DNA of 64,000 bases from positions 210,577 through 274,576 of the forward strand of contig VZTJ01001766.1 in the NCBI GenBank assembly GCA_013397795.1. Reading direction: 5' to 3'. The position numbers were made by a program, and so were the translations under genes. The notes below the pieces were generated by a model, which was not told where the DNA came from, searched no databases, and saw nothing but the letters and a program-made list of their open reading frames with translations. This document shows, in pieces, positions 11,275 to 23,000 of the stretch (its first letter is position 1; every line of letters starts with the position of its first letter). The DNA comes from Orthonyx spaldingii (lineage: Eukaryota > Chordata > Aves > Passeriformes > Orthonychidae).

Positions 11275-13407
11275 TCAAGTGGACAGGCAGGGATTTGACC
11301 ACTCACCCCTCAGTAATCATATTTGGACAGGGCTAAATTTTCAAAGGCACAATTTTTGCTCTGGTGTTTCCCAATCCACATTCCTGTTAAACCCAGAAAT
11401 ACCCCCAACCACTTGGCTGCTCAACGAGCACAGCTCCTGACCCTCCTGGAGTCACGAGCAGAACCTCAGAACCCACTGCTGCTTTAACCCACTGTCTTGG
11501 GCCTTCCCAGTGGGGTTGTCCCAGACTAGGATCACCAGCCCTGCAGACACACAGCAGCACACGGGGTTTTTGCGGTGTGGGGGATTTTGCGGTGTTGGGG
11601 TTCCCCGAGGCACAAGACATCTCCAGGGTGGGGAGGTGGCACCACCCTCCCGGGCAGTGAAGCTCTGGTTGGACACTGTGACACCAGAGAGGAACCAACA
11701 GGTGGCCTGAGGGAAATGGTGGTCACTGAGAAGAGTTTCGGTTTTGTCTAAATTTTCTGTGGGAAAATTCCCCCTTTTCGGAGAAAAGCTGCATGCCCAT
11801 TTGTTTTGGGGAAATACGACTGTGTACATATACACACACATTATACAAAGTGTAAACACATTTCTGTGTGTGTATGCACATCTGTATATCTATACACATC
11901 TATATGGACATATCTTGATTTTGAGGGATTCAGTCTTTTCTCCAGAAACAAGTGTTTCCAAATTATAGTGAGTTCATTTGCAGAAAAAGGACAAATTTAA
12001 AATCCCTTCAGTGAAACCAAATCTTTAAAAGAAATTGACTTTGGAAGAAAAAATTCAGCTACTGCTGCTGATCAGCATTGACAAACCATCCTCAGAGGAG
12101 CATTCACTGGCAGGGATGGGGGAACTCTGCTGCTCATTCTCTAACCAGTTGTCAAAATTGAATAAATGGGCCAGGAAAAGTTTTTTTTTTTTTAAGAAAT
12201 GTGTCTGTCCTAGGGCTTTTACTTATGGTGGGGAAGCTTTGCTGCTCTATCTCCCTGTAAATCACCACCTGGCACAGCTCCAGTGAGAGTATCCACTGAA
12301 GCACCCATCCACAGGTGTCTCTGGTGTGTCCTGGCCTGACCTCCTCATTTAAGTAGGTTGCATTTCTCCTGGTTTTCTGGAGCTCCCCAGATCCTGCCTG
12401 GATGTGTTTCCTGCTGCTGTGCCCCAGAAACGTGGCTCTGTGGTGCAGATGTGCTGGTCAGCCCTTGTGGACACTGTGAGTTTGTTGTTCCTTTCTCCTG
12501 AGGTCGTCCTGCTGCAGGATTGTGCAAGTGCATGTACTTTGCAGGAGCTCAGAGCACAGTCACTCTTCACTGTGACACTAGGAATAAACAGCTGGAGACA
12601 CAAAACAACACAAGATCTGCAGCACTTCCCTGCCTGACTTGAGTTTTTCCTCACACTCTGCTCACTTTATTCATATACTCCCAAAAATGCCCTGTATCTT
12701 TCTCCTCCTACACCGGGTTTCTCTCCTAAAACCCCTCACTGCTCCCACCAGCTCTAAGGAAGCTTTCTTTTCACTATGCAGGTTCTCCAATTCAAAGGAT
12801 GCCTGTGTTATACAAAAAAAATCCTGCCTCTTTGTTCTTCCTTCTACACAAGTTTCCTTTTAAGTGGCTGGAGAGACCTTGATTTCTCTAAGTGCCAGAA
12901 CCCTTTGTCAGGTTGGCTCTCTGATCAGGCTCCTTGCTGGAGCTAAATCCCTTGCCAAGCTTTCCCACATTTAGCCAACAGCCCCTTTGAGTTGAGTCTT
13001 GAAAAACTGGCTTGTCCTCAGCAGCAGCTCCCTCTTTGTCCAACTGAGCTCCATTTGAATGTGTAATCATCAAAGTTTAATGAGGCTCTTTTGTGAGCCT
13101 TATACCAGGTGGAAGCATTTTTAGATTTTTTTTTTCTTGTGGTTTTTGGCTCAAAAATCTGTAGGCAAGAAGAGAAGAGAGCAAAGAGCTCCATACCTGA
13201 AGCAGAATTTGCTGCTTGATACCTGCCTAAAATTCTGCAGGAAAAATGCCCCAATAATTCAGACGAGGTGCAAGGTAAGACAGGGAGGATGGGTCAGCAC
13301 CCACCACCTGGGAGCTGCTTGGGGCTTGGCCAGGACATGGAGAGAGGCAGGAACGAACTATTGAACTGGAGTTGAGAAGGTTCTTGGCGTGTTTGGAGTT
13401 AAGGGTT
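11275..13407. other. Unique non-coding sequence, no gene recognised
   Basis: The block contains a decayed CA/TA-rich microsatellite at about 11820-11915, a T run near 12180-12193 and a T run near 13128-13136. A modest CpG-containing patch lies around 11560-11620. No domain-bearing frame is visible on either strand. Confidence 0.6.
11820..11915. repeat. Degenerate CA/TA-rich microsatellite
   Basis: Alternating ACATATACACACACA, TGTGTGTGTATGCACA and TATCTATACACATCTATAT segments form a decayed purine-pyrimidine alternating array. No intact unit repeats more than about five times. Confidence 0.75.
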
Positions 13408-13815
13408 TCCAGCTATATCTTATGAGAGGTACTTGAAGGAGCTGAGGTTGTTTAGCCTGGAGAAAAAGAGGCTCAGGAGAGACATTATTGCTCTCTACAA
13501 CTGGAAGGAGGTTGTAGAGAAGTGGGGGTCGATCTCTTCTCCCAGGGAACAAGTGACAGGACCAGAGGAAATGGCCCCAAGTTGCACCCGGGTGGTTTAG
13601 ATTGGCTATTAGGGAAAATTTCTTCACTGAGAGGGTGGTCAGACATTGGAACAGACTGTCCAGGGCAGTGGTGGAGTCACCATCCCTGGAGGTGTTTAAA
13701 AGAAATGGATGTGGCCCTTGTGGACATGGTTTAGTGGTGAACACGGTGGTGCTGGCTCAACAGTTGGACTCGATGATCCTCCAGGTCTTTTCCAACCTTA
13801 ATAAACCTATGATTC
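13408..13815 (+). mobile_element. CR1 LINE, 5'-truncated, about 410 bp
   Basis: This is one of the longest CR1 copies in the window. It contains the diagnostic GGAGCTGAGGTTGTTTAGCC (classically GGAGCTGGGGTTGTTCAGCC), GGAGAAAAAGAGGCTCAGGA, TTTCTTCACTGAGAGGGTGG and TCCCTGGAGGTGTTTAAAAG. It ends at GGTCTTTTCCAACCTTAATA with CTATGATTCAT. The last-coding and 3'-UTR part of the LINE is present, but frames are broken. The antisense reading produces a spurious open frame across 13358-13744. Confidence 0.96.
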
Positions 13816-14822
13816 ATCTTTACACACTTTGCCTCCAGCCCAGCTCTCAGCTGCTGCATTTGTACCCTATTTCTGACCCTGCCAGGAGCAGGAGAGTCTT
13901 AATTATGAGTCCATGACCAGAGAGAAGGAGCTTTTCAACTCATTGTTTATCTACCTTGGAATAAACTCAACCAACCCTCTCCTGGAGCTCCACAAACGTG
14001 AAAAAAAAAAATCGCTTTAATGAAACACTGGCTGCCTTTTCAGCTAGCTGGTGCCTCTGGTATGTCTGCTCTGATAATTAGATCACAATTTAATCACAAA
14101 TTCTTTGTTGCTTCAGGGTTGACCTCTGCAGGTGGTGTCAATTTCTCCAGTTCAGCCTCTAGCTCAAGAATCAGGGAGGGGGCTGGAGATTGATAGCTGT
14201 GCTGTGAAGATAAGTTATTTGTTCAGAAAAGGTGAGTTCTGGGCTGACACGTGGTATTAACATGCATTTCTTCTGGGCAGGTGACTTCCCTGCAGATTTT
14301 CTAAGATTTTTCTGTCTCCAACCCCTCTGGACCTCATCAGCCCCTGAAGTGAAGTCCACAGCTCTCCCGTGGCCTCCTGAATGGACTCACTTCTCACCAC
14401 GGTCCCACAGGAGTAGCAGAGCATCCAAAAAGGGCTCAGGTTGAGGTGGATCTCAAGCATCTGAGCTGTCAGCAGGTGCTGTGTGTGCAGAAAGCACAGG
14501 CTGGCTGTGGCACTGTCTGGTGGAACACCAGGACCCAAAGGGGCACCCAGGCTTTAACTCAGTGTCTTGAAGACTGGGGCAGAGTGGGAAGAAAATTAAT
14601 CAGAAGTGAGGCAGGAAAGCCACAACATAACGTGCTAAATTCTTGGAAATCAGGCCTTAAGACCAGGTATTATTTCCTCATTTTGTTTTTTTGTGAGAAT
14701 TGAGAAGAAAAGAACGAAACCAGGTCCTGTTTCAGCAAAAGGTTTGGACTGGGAAATGTTGTCTTCAGCAGACCAGCAGCAGCCTGGGGCTGTGGTCTAA
14801 CAAAGACTCCCAAAACATGTCT

Positions 14823-14861
14823 GGAGAAAAAAAAAAAAAAAGAAAAAAAAAAGAGAGAAAA
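14823..14861. repeat. A-rich homopurine tract
   Basis: GGAGA is followed by a run of A interrupted by single G residues, ending in AGAGAGAAAA. No retrocopy body is recognised on either side, so it is treated as simple low-complexity sequence. Confidence 0.9.
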
Positions 14862-16019
14862 TCTGGCTGCATTCACACAGCCTGTTTACATCTGTCTGGT
14901 AAAAAATGCTGTGACAGATCATTGTGCTGGCAGGAACGGCTGTGGGGGCCGACTCCTCCACCTACGACTTCAGCTGCCTGTGGCCTTCAGGTGTTCAGTT
15001 TCCAGGCAGTGAGGCACCCAGGCTGTCCCCTGGGTAGCACCACGAGCCATTTTCGTGTTCCTGCTGAGGACATCCTGTGTGGGGTTGGTGTGTGACACTT
15101 GCCCAGAGCACGAGTGTGAGTCAGAGACTCCTGCACTGGCTTCCCACACATCCATCCCCGGTGTCACCTCACTGCGGCCAAGCTTTTATCACTAGTCCTG
15201 CTTTCTTTATCACACCGCTCTGCCCAGGCTTCCCATCAAGTTTAGGAATCCCCACGCAATGAGACATAAAGCAGGGTCTACCTCCAAACCTATCACACAG
15301 CCATAAATACAGCTGGTAGGAGGCTCAGACTCAGGGATTGTCTTGGTGCTCAATTTCTGACCTGAAATGGCAGCTGGACCCCTGCAGTAGCTCTCTCCAT
15401 GCTCTCCTGTTGAGTTGAGGCCCATCTAAATTTAACAAACCCTCTTTGTGAGCCTTATGCCAGGCATGAGGGTGACCCTGTCTTTCTTTGGGGGATGGAG
15501 GCAGGAATTAAAGAAATTTGCCTCATAGCCAAAACTATTTTCTCTGCTACCAATATTGCAACACTGTCAGTACCACCATGGGACAAATTATCATCTTATT
15601 CCCAAAGGGAGAGGGGAATCTATCAATTAGGGTCACCATCTCCCCATCTCCCACGCTCCATCCAGGACTCCCAGTCACATTAGATCAATTTAAAAGGACC
15701 TCTGTGCAGCTTTTGGAGGTGTCAGGAAGAAAAAACCTGGATGCTATTTTCATCTGATTATCGTCCAAACAAAGTCAACGTGACAGGCTTCGGAATTAAG
15801 CAGCGCTTTAAAACCAGTTTGGCTGCTTTACTGCCACCACCTGAGAGAATGAAGCACCTGGATGGAGAAGGCAGGTCCCAACAGACCAGAGGCAGACTTT
15901 TGGCAGCGATATTGAGGGCATCTCTCAGCAGTGGGGTGGTTAAAACTCACGGGCATTTCCAGAGAAAGTGGTTTAATTGCTGAACACCAGTTAGCAACGC
16001 CTGCTTCGATGGATGCACT

Positions 16020-16165
16020 GATGTCTCTACTTTCTCTCAGCGCTGCTATTTCCAGCTTTCAGGCAAACAGCACTTCACATTAAGCTAATTACTCTGCGAG
16101 AGCAGCAGGGTTTCTAGGGCTGCAGATTTCACACAGTTTCTATTAATATCCCCCAGGGCTTCCAG
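16020..16165. promoter_or_regulatory. Candidate conserved non-coding element
   Basis: This is repeat-free sequence with ATTAAGCTAATTACTC (an overlapping homeodomain-type core), TTTCTATTAATATCCCCC and retained CpG sites (CTCAGCGCTGC, CTCTGCGAGAG). Word content rather than observed conservation is the only support. Confidence 0.15.
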
Positions 16166-16739
16166 GTTTGTGCTTCTTTGGGATAACACTGATCTCTCTT
16201 TGCCAGGACCACTCAGGTCTTGTGCATCCACTCACTCCCAACCACTTAACATGGCAGCTAGCTAATAATTTCTCTTATCACACAGCCTTCCTGATAAAAC
16301 TGCTCTGCAGGAGTGGTGAGGGCTGGAGCCTGGTTCCCTCAGACCTGCTCCTGGCTCCAGTGGAGACTGGAGGCTCCAGGCAGGAGAGGAGCAGATGCCT
16401 TGGGCTGGAGCTGTGTGGGGCTTGGTGCTGTCTCGCCCCTCAATGTGATCCTTATCTTGCTGTCGCCAAAACCCCTCTGCCTTGAGCTAAATACCGCAGC
16501 TTTAGAGGGCACGAGGAGGGGCAGGTGCCTAAAACCAGCTCCCTGCCTGGCAGCCTCCCGTGTGGGTGCCCAGGGAAAGGCAGGGACAAGAAACACCTCC
16601 TTTTGCCCCCAGAGTGGAGGGATATGAGCACTGACATAGGAGAGCCCGAGATATAATGCTTTAGAGACCAAAGGCAGCTCTAAACCCCCTCATGCATTCG
16701 CAGCCCCCTCCTCCTGCCTGCACACAGCCATGGCTGCAG

Positions 16740-16960
16740 TGGGGATTCAGATGGGGCACATTCATTCTGGTTTAAAAAGCTCATCTGGCTTTGCCTTAAA
16801 TTTATGGGGATCACAGTGAATCAAAGAGCGCACGGCTGGGAGTTTAAGAAGGGTTTTGTTCCTCTGAATTACATGAATCCTAAAAGATCTCTGGCATCAA
16901 AAGCACCCATTAACCCCAGCAACTTTGTTATTGTCATAAGGGACTTGTTTTTACTCTCTG
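16740..16960. promoter_or_regulatory. Candidate conserved non-coding element
   Basis: This repeat-free AT-balanced stretch holds several compact motif-like words: GAATCAAAGAG (TCF/SOX-like), CTTTGTTATTGTCATAAGG (two SOX-like ATTGT/TTGTT cores) and CCATTAACC. No open frame or low-complexity sequence explains it. Function is inference. Confidence 0.15.
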
Positions 16961-17089
16961 TTGCACTTCCCAAAGCTTAAAGTCAACAGAGACAGGTCTG
17001 TTGACTCCGCTGCACTTTATTAGGCTGATAGCAGAACCCGTGACCATCCTCTCTGGAGTGAGTACAGAAAACTTGAGATAGAGGGAGAA

Positions 17090-17131
17090 AATTTAGAACA
17101 AGACAAGCACAATTTAGAACAAGACAAGTAA
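17090..17131. repeat. Tandem duplication of a 21-bp unit
   Basis: AATTTAGAACAAGACAAG occurs at 17090 and again at 17111. The first 18 bases of the two 21-bp copies are identical. This looks like a recent local duplication, and copy number may vary between individuals. Confidence 0.9.
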
Positions 17132-20000
17132 GTACATGTAAAAATGTGAGAAAATTTGCATTAGTCCATGAATCCTCCTGGTAATGCTTGTGCTCTTGCA
17201 GTCACAGCTTCCTTTTTGTGAAGAAGTTTTCTTCCCCACTTTCTTGAATGATTAACAGGAATAATTCACAAGTGAGAGACAGGGAAACAAGGTAGCAAAG
17301 AAGTACTGTCCTATCCCATACAAACAGAGAAAGGAAAAAGCAATAGTTATAATCCCCTAATTGCTTATAGCCACAGTCACTAGCTGCCCAACATCTTTAA
17401 ACCAGTGGCAATCCTGAAACTCAGATCAAGACTTCATTGTTCTTCCCCGAAAAGAAAAAAAAAATCCAACATTGTGTTAGTGTAAAGGAAAGAGTTGCAG
17501 GCAATAAAAGGCTGTTTTGGGGATGGTTGGCATGGAGGTTACAGGCGACAGCTGGTGGGTGTCTGATGGGGCTGCCCTTTCCAGCTACCATCTGGGCTTT
17601 GCATAGGACAGGCGAGAATAAGCTACTTATACCTTAATAAGGAAAAAGCCTGTAAAAATGGAATGGGGGGTGGTGGTTTGGCTGCGAGATCACTTTGTAA
17701 ATAAACTGGAACCCGAGCTTGGACTTTGCTGCTCCGCCCAGGCTGAGACAGGGACAGCAGCTGGAGACTGAAAGCACCTAGAAGTTGCAGGGAGATGTAA
17801 ACACTCTGTCCCTGATGCATTAGTGCGTGTGAAATCTGTTTAACAAATTAATTTGGTTGTTGTTACTGCTGTTTAATCACAGCAAGGACAGGAACACCAA
17901 TGCACTGAAGGGGCTGATTCTTCCACCCAGACAAACAAAAGGCAGAACTGTTGCAGTCCATTGCAAACAGGTGGATGGTGCCAGGGTTAAAAAGTTAGAA
18001 GGAAATGATGCAGGAAAGAAACACAGGACCAACATGCACTTGACAGGTGGGAGTGTGGCCTGCCGTCAGCACACAGAGATGCCTCTTTGCTCTCCCTTTG
18101 GGAGGAGGGTTGCATTTGGGTGGACCAAATCTACCCCCTTTACTTCAAAAGGAATAATTTTACTGGGCCTGGCATTTCCCCACAGCCACTTGGCACTGCA
18201 CAAGCCCTGTAAATTAGACATAAATAGAAATTAAACTCAATTAAATACCAGTTCTCCTGCAGGAGAACTCCAAAAGACCTATAGGAGGTGTTGACTCCAA
18301 CCCTTGGTTCCCCTTGGCTTGAAGGTGACCAGGGTGAAGTTATCACTGCAGTGATGCTGAGAGCTGTCAGCCTCAAACAGAAGGTTCTGGCAGATCAGCT
18401 CTGCCCCTTCTGCCTGCAGATGTTTTGCATTGCCCCTCTGCCCCGGTGGCCCCCGGGGGCACTTGGTCCTGGCACTGGTGCTCAAACCGGTGGCGGGTTG
18501 GGCCCAACCCCAAGCAGCAGAGCTGTGGGGGCAGTGGCTTTTCTGACAGCAGAGATGGAAGCTGCCACAGCTCCTCCTGCCAAAGCTCATCTGTCACAGC
18601 CTTATTTTGCTCCTCTGCATCCCAGATCTGCTGCCTTCCCCTCCCTGCAGCTGGTCAAGAGCAGGCAAGGCTTGTGGCCGTGCTGTGCTGGCACAGCCCC
18701 TGCCGATGGCAGCCCCTTCCCGCGGGATCCCCGGCTCAGGAAGTGCAGGTGGTTTCCAGTCCTTGCAGCCTGGCCCCACTGGGAGCCTGGATGCATGAGG
18801 TGCCTCTCCTTCAAGCTCCTTCATCCCACCCTGTCCCATTCGCTCTGGGGAGCAACATCACATGGAAGGCTATTTCCCTGTTTGACACCGATGCAACCCT
18901 TTGTCTTCTCCATTTTTAGCATTTTTTCCCCCAAAACCCTTTTCCATGTTAACCTTCACGTGCTGCCCTGTTGCAATTAACTCACAGCATCATTAAGATG
19001 TGGGAAAAGCAACACCAGCAAAACTTTTGCTCCCTCCAGCAGTGCTTAAGCTACGTTTCAACTCCTGTCTCAAGCAACTCTCCTTCATGTCAGCATCCAA
19101 CGTGACCCATTATCCAAACGCTCTGGGCCATAACCTGAGCAGGAGCAGATAACCAGCAACATCAGATGCTACTTAGAAAGCATTTTGTTCCTGATTAAAG
19201 CCAAAACATGCTCTAAGAGCTACTGAGGGAAAGTGCAGAGCATCTGATTTCCCTCTTTTGCTAACACACTCCGAGGAAGAGGTGACAAGTTTGTGGAAAT
19301 GGCTGCAATTTGCAGTCAAACGTGGTGCGTGCATGAATAGGAATTGGAAGGGAGGAAACAAGCAATGTACTGCATGGATTTCCTCCAGTAATGCTGGAGC
19401 TTATACAATCCAATTAGCCCCTCATCAAAGAGCAGCTCCATCCCTATCACCATACTTTTTATTTCCTAACAGCAAGGTGGTTGGTGTTTTAGTAATTCAT
19501 TTTTTTTTATTCTTTCTCTTCTCTTTAATTTTCCTGGGGGAAAATGGACCTGAAGATCCAGGCAATTGCTTCTCCGTGCTCTCACATGGTTTTACCATGA
19601 GGGAAATTTATGGGTGTCAAATAAGTTGCTCCTTATGCCAATGTCACAGAAATACGAGTGTGTGGGAGGGCTGGTGGCTTCTGCTTAGTGGAGTTGCCAA
19701 GGACTGTGCTAATTAGCAATTGGAAAGACTCATATTTTGGAGGTGTGGAGTGATCCAGGGAGGCAAGTCTAGGCTTGTCTAGAAACTTGTAAAGGCTGTT
19801 CTCCATGAACCAGCTGCAAGGGGACTTTGGGCTTTTTGTGGGACCTCAAAAAATTTGTCTGGCTTAGGCTCAGGTGTGTGCATCACTCAGCCCTCTGTGA
19901 GTGAACTGAGCTTGCAGGGCTCTGACTGCATCTCCAGGTGCTACCTGAGCTCAGGAGTTGGAAGCTGGTGGAAGCTGCTTTATGGTGTGCTCCCTTCGCA

Positions 20001-23000
20001 GCTCCGGGCTCCTGCTAACACTGGTGGCTGGTGGCTGTCTCGGGGCTGTCCATCGTTTTACCCCTTGTGGTTATTTACGGTGGTGAAAAGAGAAAGCAAA
20101 TTGCAGGTGAATGCAGCAGTGACAGGAAGAGGCTGAGATGGACCTCAGGTGATGGGAAGGAAGTTTTTCACCCAGCTGCTGTGTCTGTGCCAGTGCTCAG
20201 TTCAAGTGAATGAGTTCTATGTCCCGTGTATGAGCTGGAGCTTTACCTGCAGTCTGAGCTGCCTCATCCTTTCCTATGCCTCACACATAACCAAGAAGGG
20301 ATTGTTTTGCCCTGCTGTAGCCCCAACAGCACCCTATGGGAGTCTCTAAGATGGGAGCATGTTGGGAACCTTCTCCTTTGTAAAGGCTGGAGATGGCAGA
20401 AGGAGTTGCTTGTTCCCCTGCATCACTGTGGCATCACTCCCTGCAGTGGCCGCATATCCAGAGCTGGAATTGCTGGGCTGGAGCAGCTCTGGCTGCTGGA
20501 CATCTAAATAAACCCATCCCAGGACTCACAGCATCCCCAGCACTGGAGAAGGTGTTTCTCTTTAGGGAGAGCAGCTAATCCAGGGTCCAGCAGCTCCAGC
20601 ACGAGGGAAGCCTCCAGCCATACACATTGTCTGACGTGCAGTGCCTCATGATGGGGGCAAAGCTGGAGACCAGCTGAAATGACAGTGCCTGAGGGAACTC
20701 TGTGCGTCATCCAGCATGTCCCCAGCTGCCAGAGCCATGGGAAAGGCCCTTTTCCAGAGGACTAGCATGCTGATCTCAGCTCTGGGAGCTCTTCTGGGCT
20801 GAACAGACTGGGGTCTGGACTCCAGAGAAAACCAGCAGCAGATTAGAGGTGAGAGGGTCTGCGTGGAAGGTGATGGGGGCAGAAAGAGCAGGTTGGGAAC
20901 ATCTCCATCATCACAGCTGAATCCAGAAGGAGATGCATGTTGACAGCCTCGGTGTCTAGCTTTCGACAACTGATTTGGCAAATTTGGGCCTGTGCAAATA
21001 ACTAAGAGCAGATGTGTCAAATGGTTTTTATTTCCTAGAATTAGCACTAGATACAAGAACAGTAGAGGAAGTGGCCTGCGTATCCCTGCTGTGGGAGTCC
21101 TCTGGCCCTCTCCTACCTTCTCTTTACCATTCCCTGACCAGATACAGCCTTCACTTGCACCAGAATAAATGAGATTGGCTGGAGCCACAGCAGATATCAA
21201 CCAGCACAAAGGAGAGCCGAGAAGGACTGGCTCTTTTCACACCATTTGCTGTGTACACGCAGATAACGAGTTTGCCTGTGGCTTGTTTTTAGCTTCATGC
21301 CACAAGTCCTTCTGAGGCGGGGGGATCACCCCGCAACACCACATCTCCCCTGATTTCCGCTGGAACAGAAACGCTTTCGAGATCACATTTATAACTCGGT
21401 TCACACAAAATGTGACAGTTTTAGCTATATTAGAAGACCCGCCTGACCCTGGCAGCCACTCGCACTGTGATCGGAATAGTTATCAGTCAAACCCTGGTGT
21501 GTGATGTCTGGTGGCAGTGAGGATAGATCTGCTCTTGCAATAATGTGATCCACGCTGTGAGAAGCACAGCCCCACAGAAAGAGGCAGGTGCAGGAGGAAT
21601 CGTCTCAAAGTCAGGCACAAGTCTGAGCTAGCCATCCTGGACTCCCCATATGGTCCACGGGGAAAAACAGGTTCTTTCATGCAGTGACTCATCTTGTACT
21701 GAAATAGGTCAGAGGAACTGCTCTCCAGCAGCATCTGACTCCTCTCCACAGGCTGTAAAGGCAACCCAAGGGGAACTAGTTCAGATTTGACCAACTTATT
21801 TTCACTTGTCCAGCGTTCATTGGTATGAGTCGCAGCCAGGCTGTACAAACTTTTCCGGAGTCAGTGGGAGTCGTGTCAAAGGACTTTGGACCTGACACTT
21901 CATGGTCTGAGTCAGACTCTGCATTTCCCAGAAAATCCCTGAGTTTAAAGAGCTGGGCAGGGCTGAGCCAGAAGAAAAACATGCACCTTAACCCCGTTTT
22001 CTAGAGAATAACGACAGGCAGCGCATCCAAACAGAGAAATTCTGTCTTTTATTTTAAAAACTTGAGCAGCATAAGACACTCCAGAGTTCAGCACGGCATC
22101 TTTTTTCCCCCCTGTTATCTTTCCAGTGAAAATGAGGTCACACTTTTCACTGTCACAATTCCTGGGACTCTTTCAGCCCGATGCATTCTCCTTCCTCCGG
22201 ATTTTCCCCTTGATCTGAAGTATGTTGATGTCAATGAAAATCGACGATGCTCGTAAGACGCGCCAGAATCCCTTGCTGGGAGAAGGGCACCAGATTTCTT
22301 GCTAACTCCTCCCCTCACCCTCCCTCAGCAGAAGCCGATGACAGGATTATTTTTTATCAAGAGGCAGATACTACACACAACCAGCACAAAAGATCAGTGA
22401 TTACCCTTTGGATAAGCAGCCAAGATTGCTTTTTCCTGACCTTATCAATCTGGTGTTTGAATTTCTAGGGAGTTTTAGTGGGTGGGTTTTCTCGGGAAGC
22501 TGAAATCCTTCCTTTTAACCCTCACGCAGAGTTCCTGCTAACTTCGCTGGAATTAGTTTCTCATTCAGGACAAAATAAAATAGCTGTCCATGACTTGTCT
22601 GAGTTCAGGAGGACCTTCGGGTTGCCAGGGATTTCCTTTTCCTTCCTTTGCCCACATTTCGACACAGCCCATAAAATGAGAACGAGTTATTTCCTGTGTA
22701 GTAGAACAGGAACAAAAATATCCAAATGCACATGGCTGTCTACCTACAAGCTACAAGTCTGAGCTTCCATGGGAGATCCAGGGTGTAATTCTGCTGCTTA
22801 AAGGCAGACATCTGGTCCTGTCTGAGATGCCTGAGGGCATCTCAAATGTGTGCACAGGGCTGGCAGGTACAACACAGGAATTGCAGGAAATTCTTCTCGA
22901 AATCCCCACCATTTGGTAATCAAACTCCAGAGCCCAAATAACCCATTTTTTTTATTCAACCTCAGCAAATTATGGTTCACTGAGGCATCCAAAAATGCAG

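Larger units (their letters stand above)
13816..20000. other. Unique non-coding sequence, no gene and no CR1 recognised
   Basis: The block contains an A-rich purine tract at 14823-14861, a 21-bp near-perfect tandem duplication at 17090-17131 and pyrimidine-rich T runs near 19500. The sections about 16020-16165 and 16740-16960 carry TAAT-core and other regulatory-looking words and no repeats, so they are listed as candidate conserved elements. A 230-codon frame at 18288-18980 was examined and rejected. Nothing else stands out. Confidence 0.6.

Noticed and set aside
10630..11298. 222-codon frame and opposing 141-codon frames
   Set aside because: They read through the N gap and pyrimidine repeat. 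Their residues are a CR1 remnant plus Ser/Leu/Pro or Gly/Glu/Arg repeats, with no coding meaning.
13358..13744. 128-codon minus frame containing a QCLTTLSVKKF-type phrase
   Set aside because: This is the antisense of the CR1 3' end. Similar phrases recur in the frames over the CR1 copies at 8412, 10663, 44000, 52830 and 62021.
18288..18980. 230-codon plus-strand open frame
   Set aside because: It overlaps a 164-codon frame in another plus phase and several minus frames of 70-100 codons in the same GC-rich interval, so openness reflects composition. No domain, signal peptide or splice context is visible.
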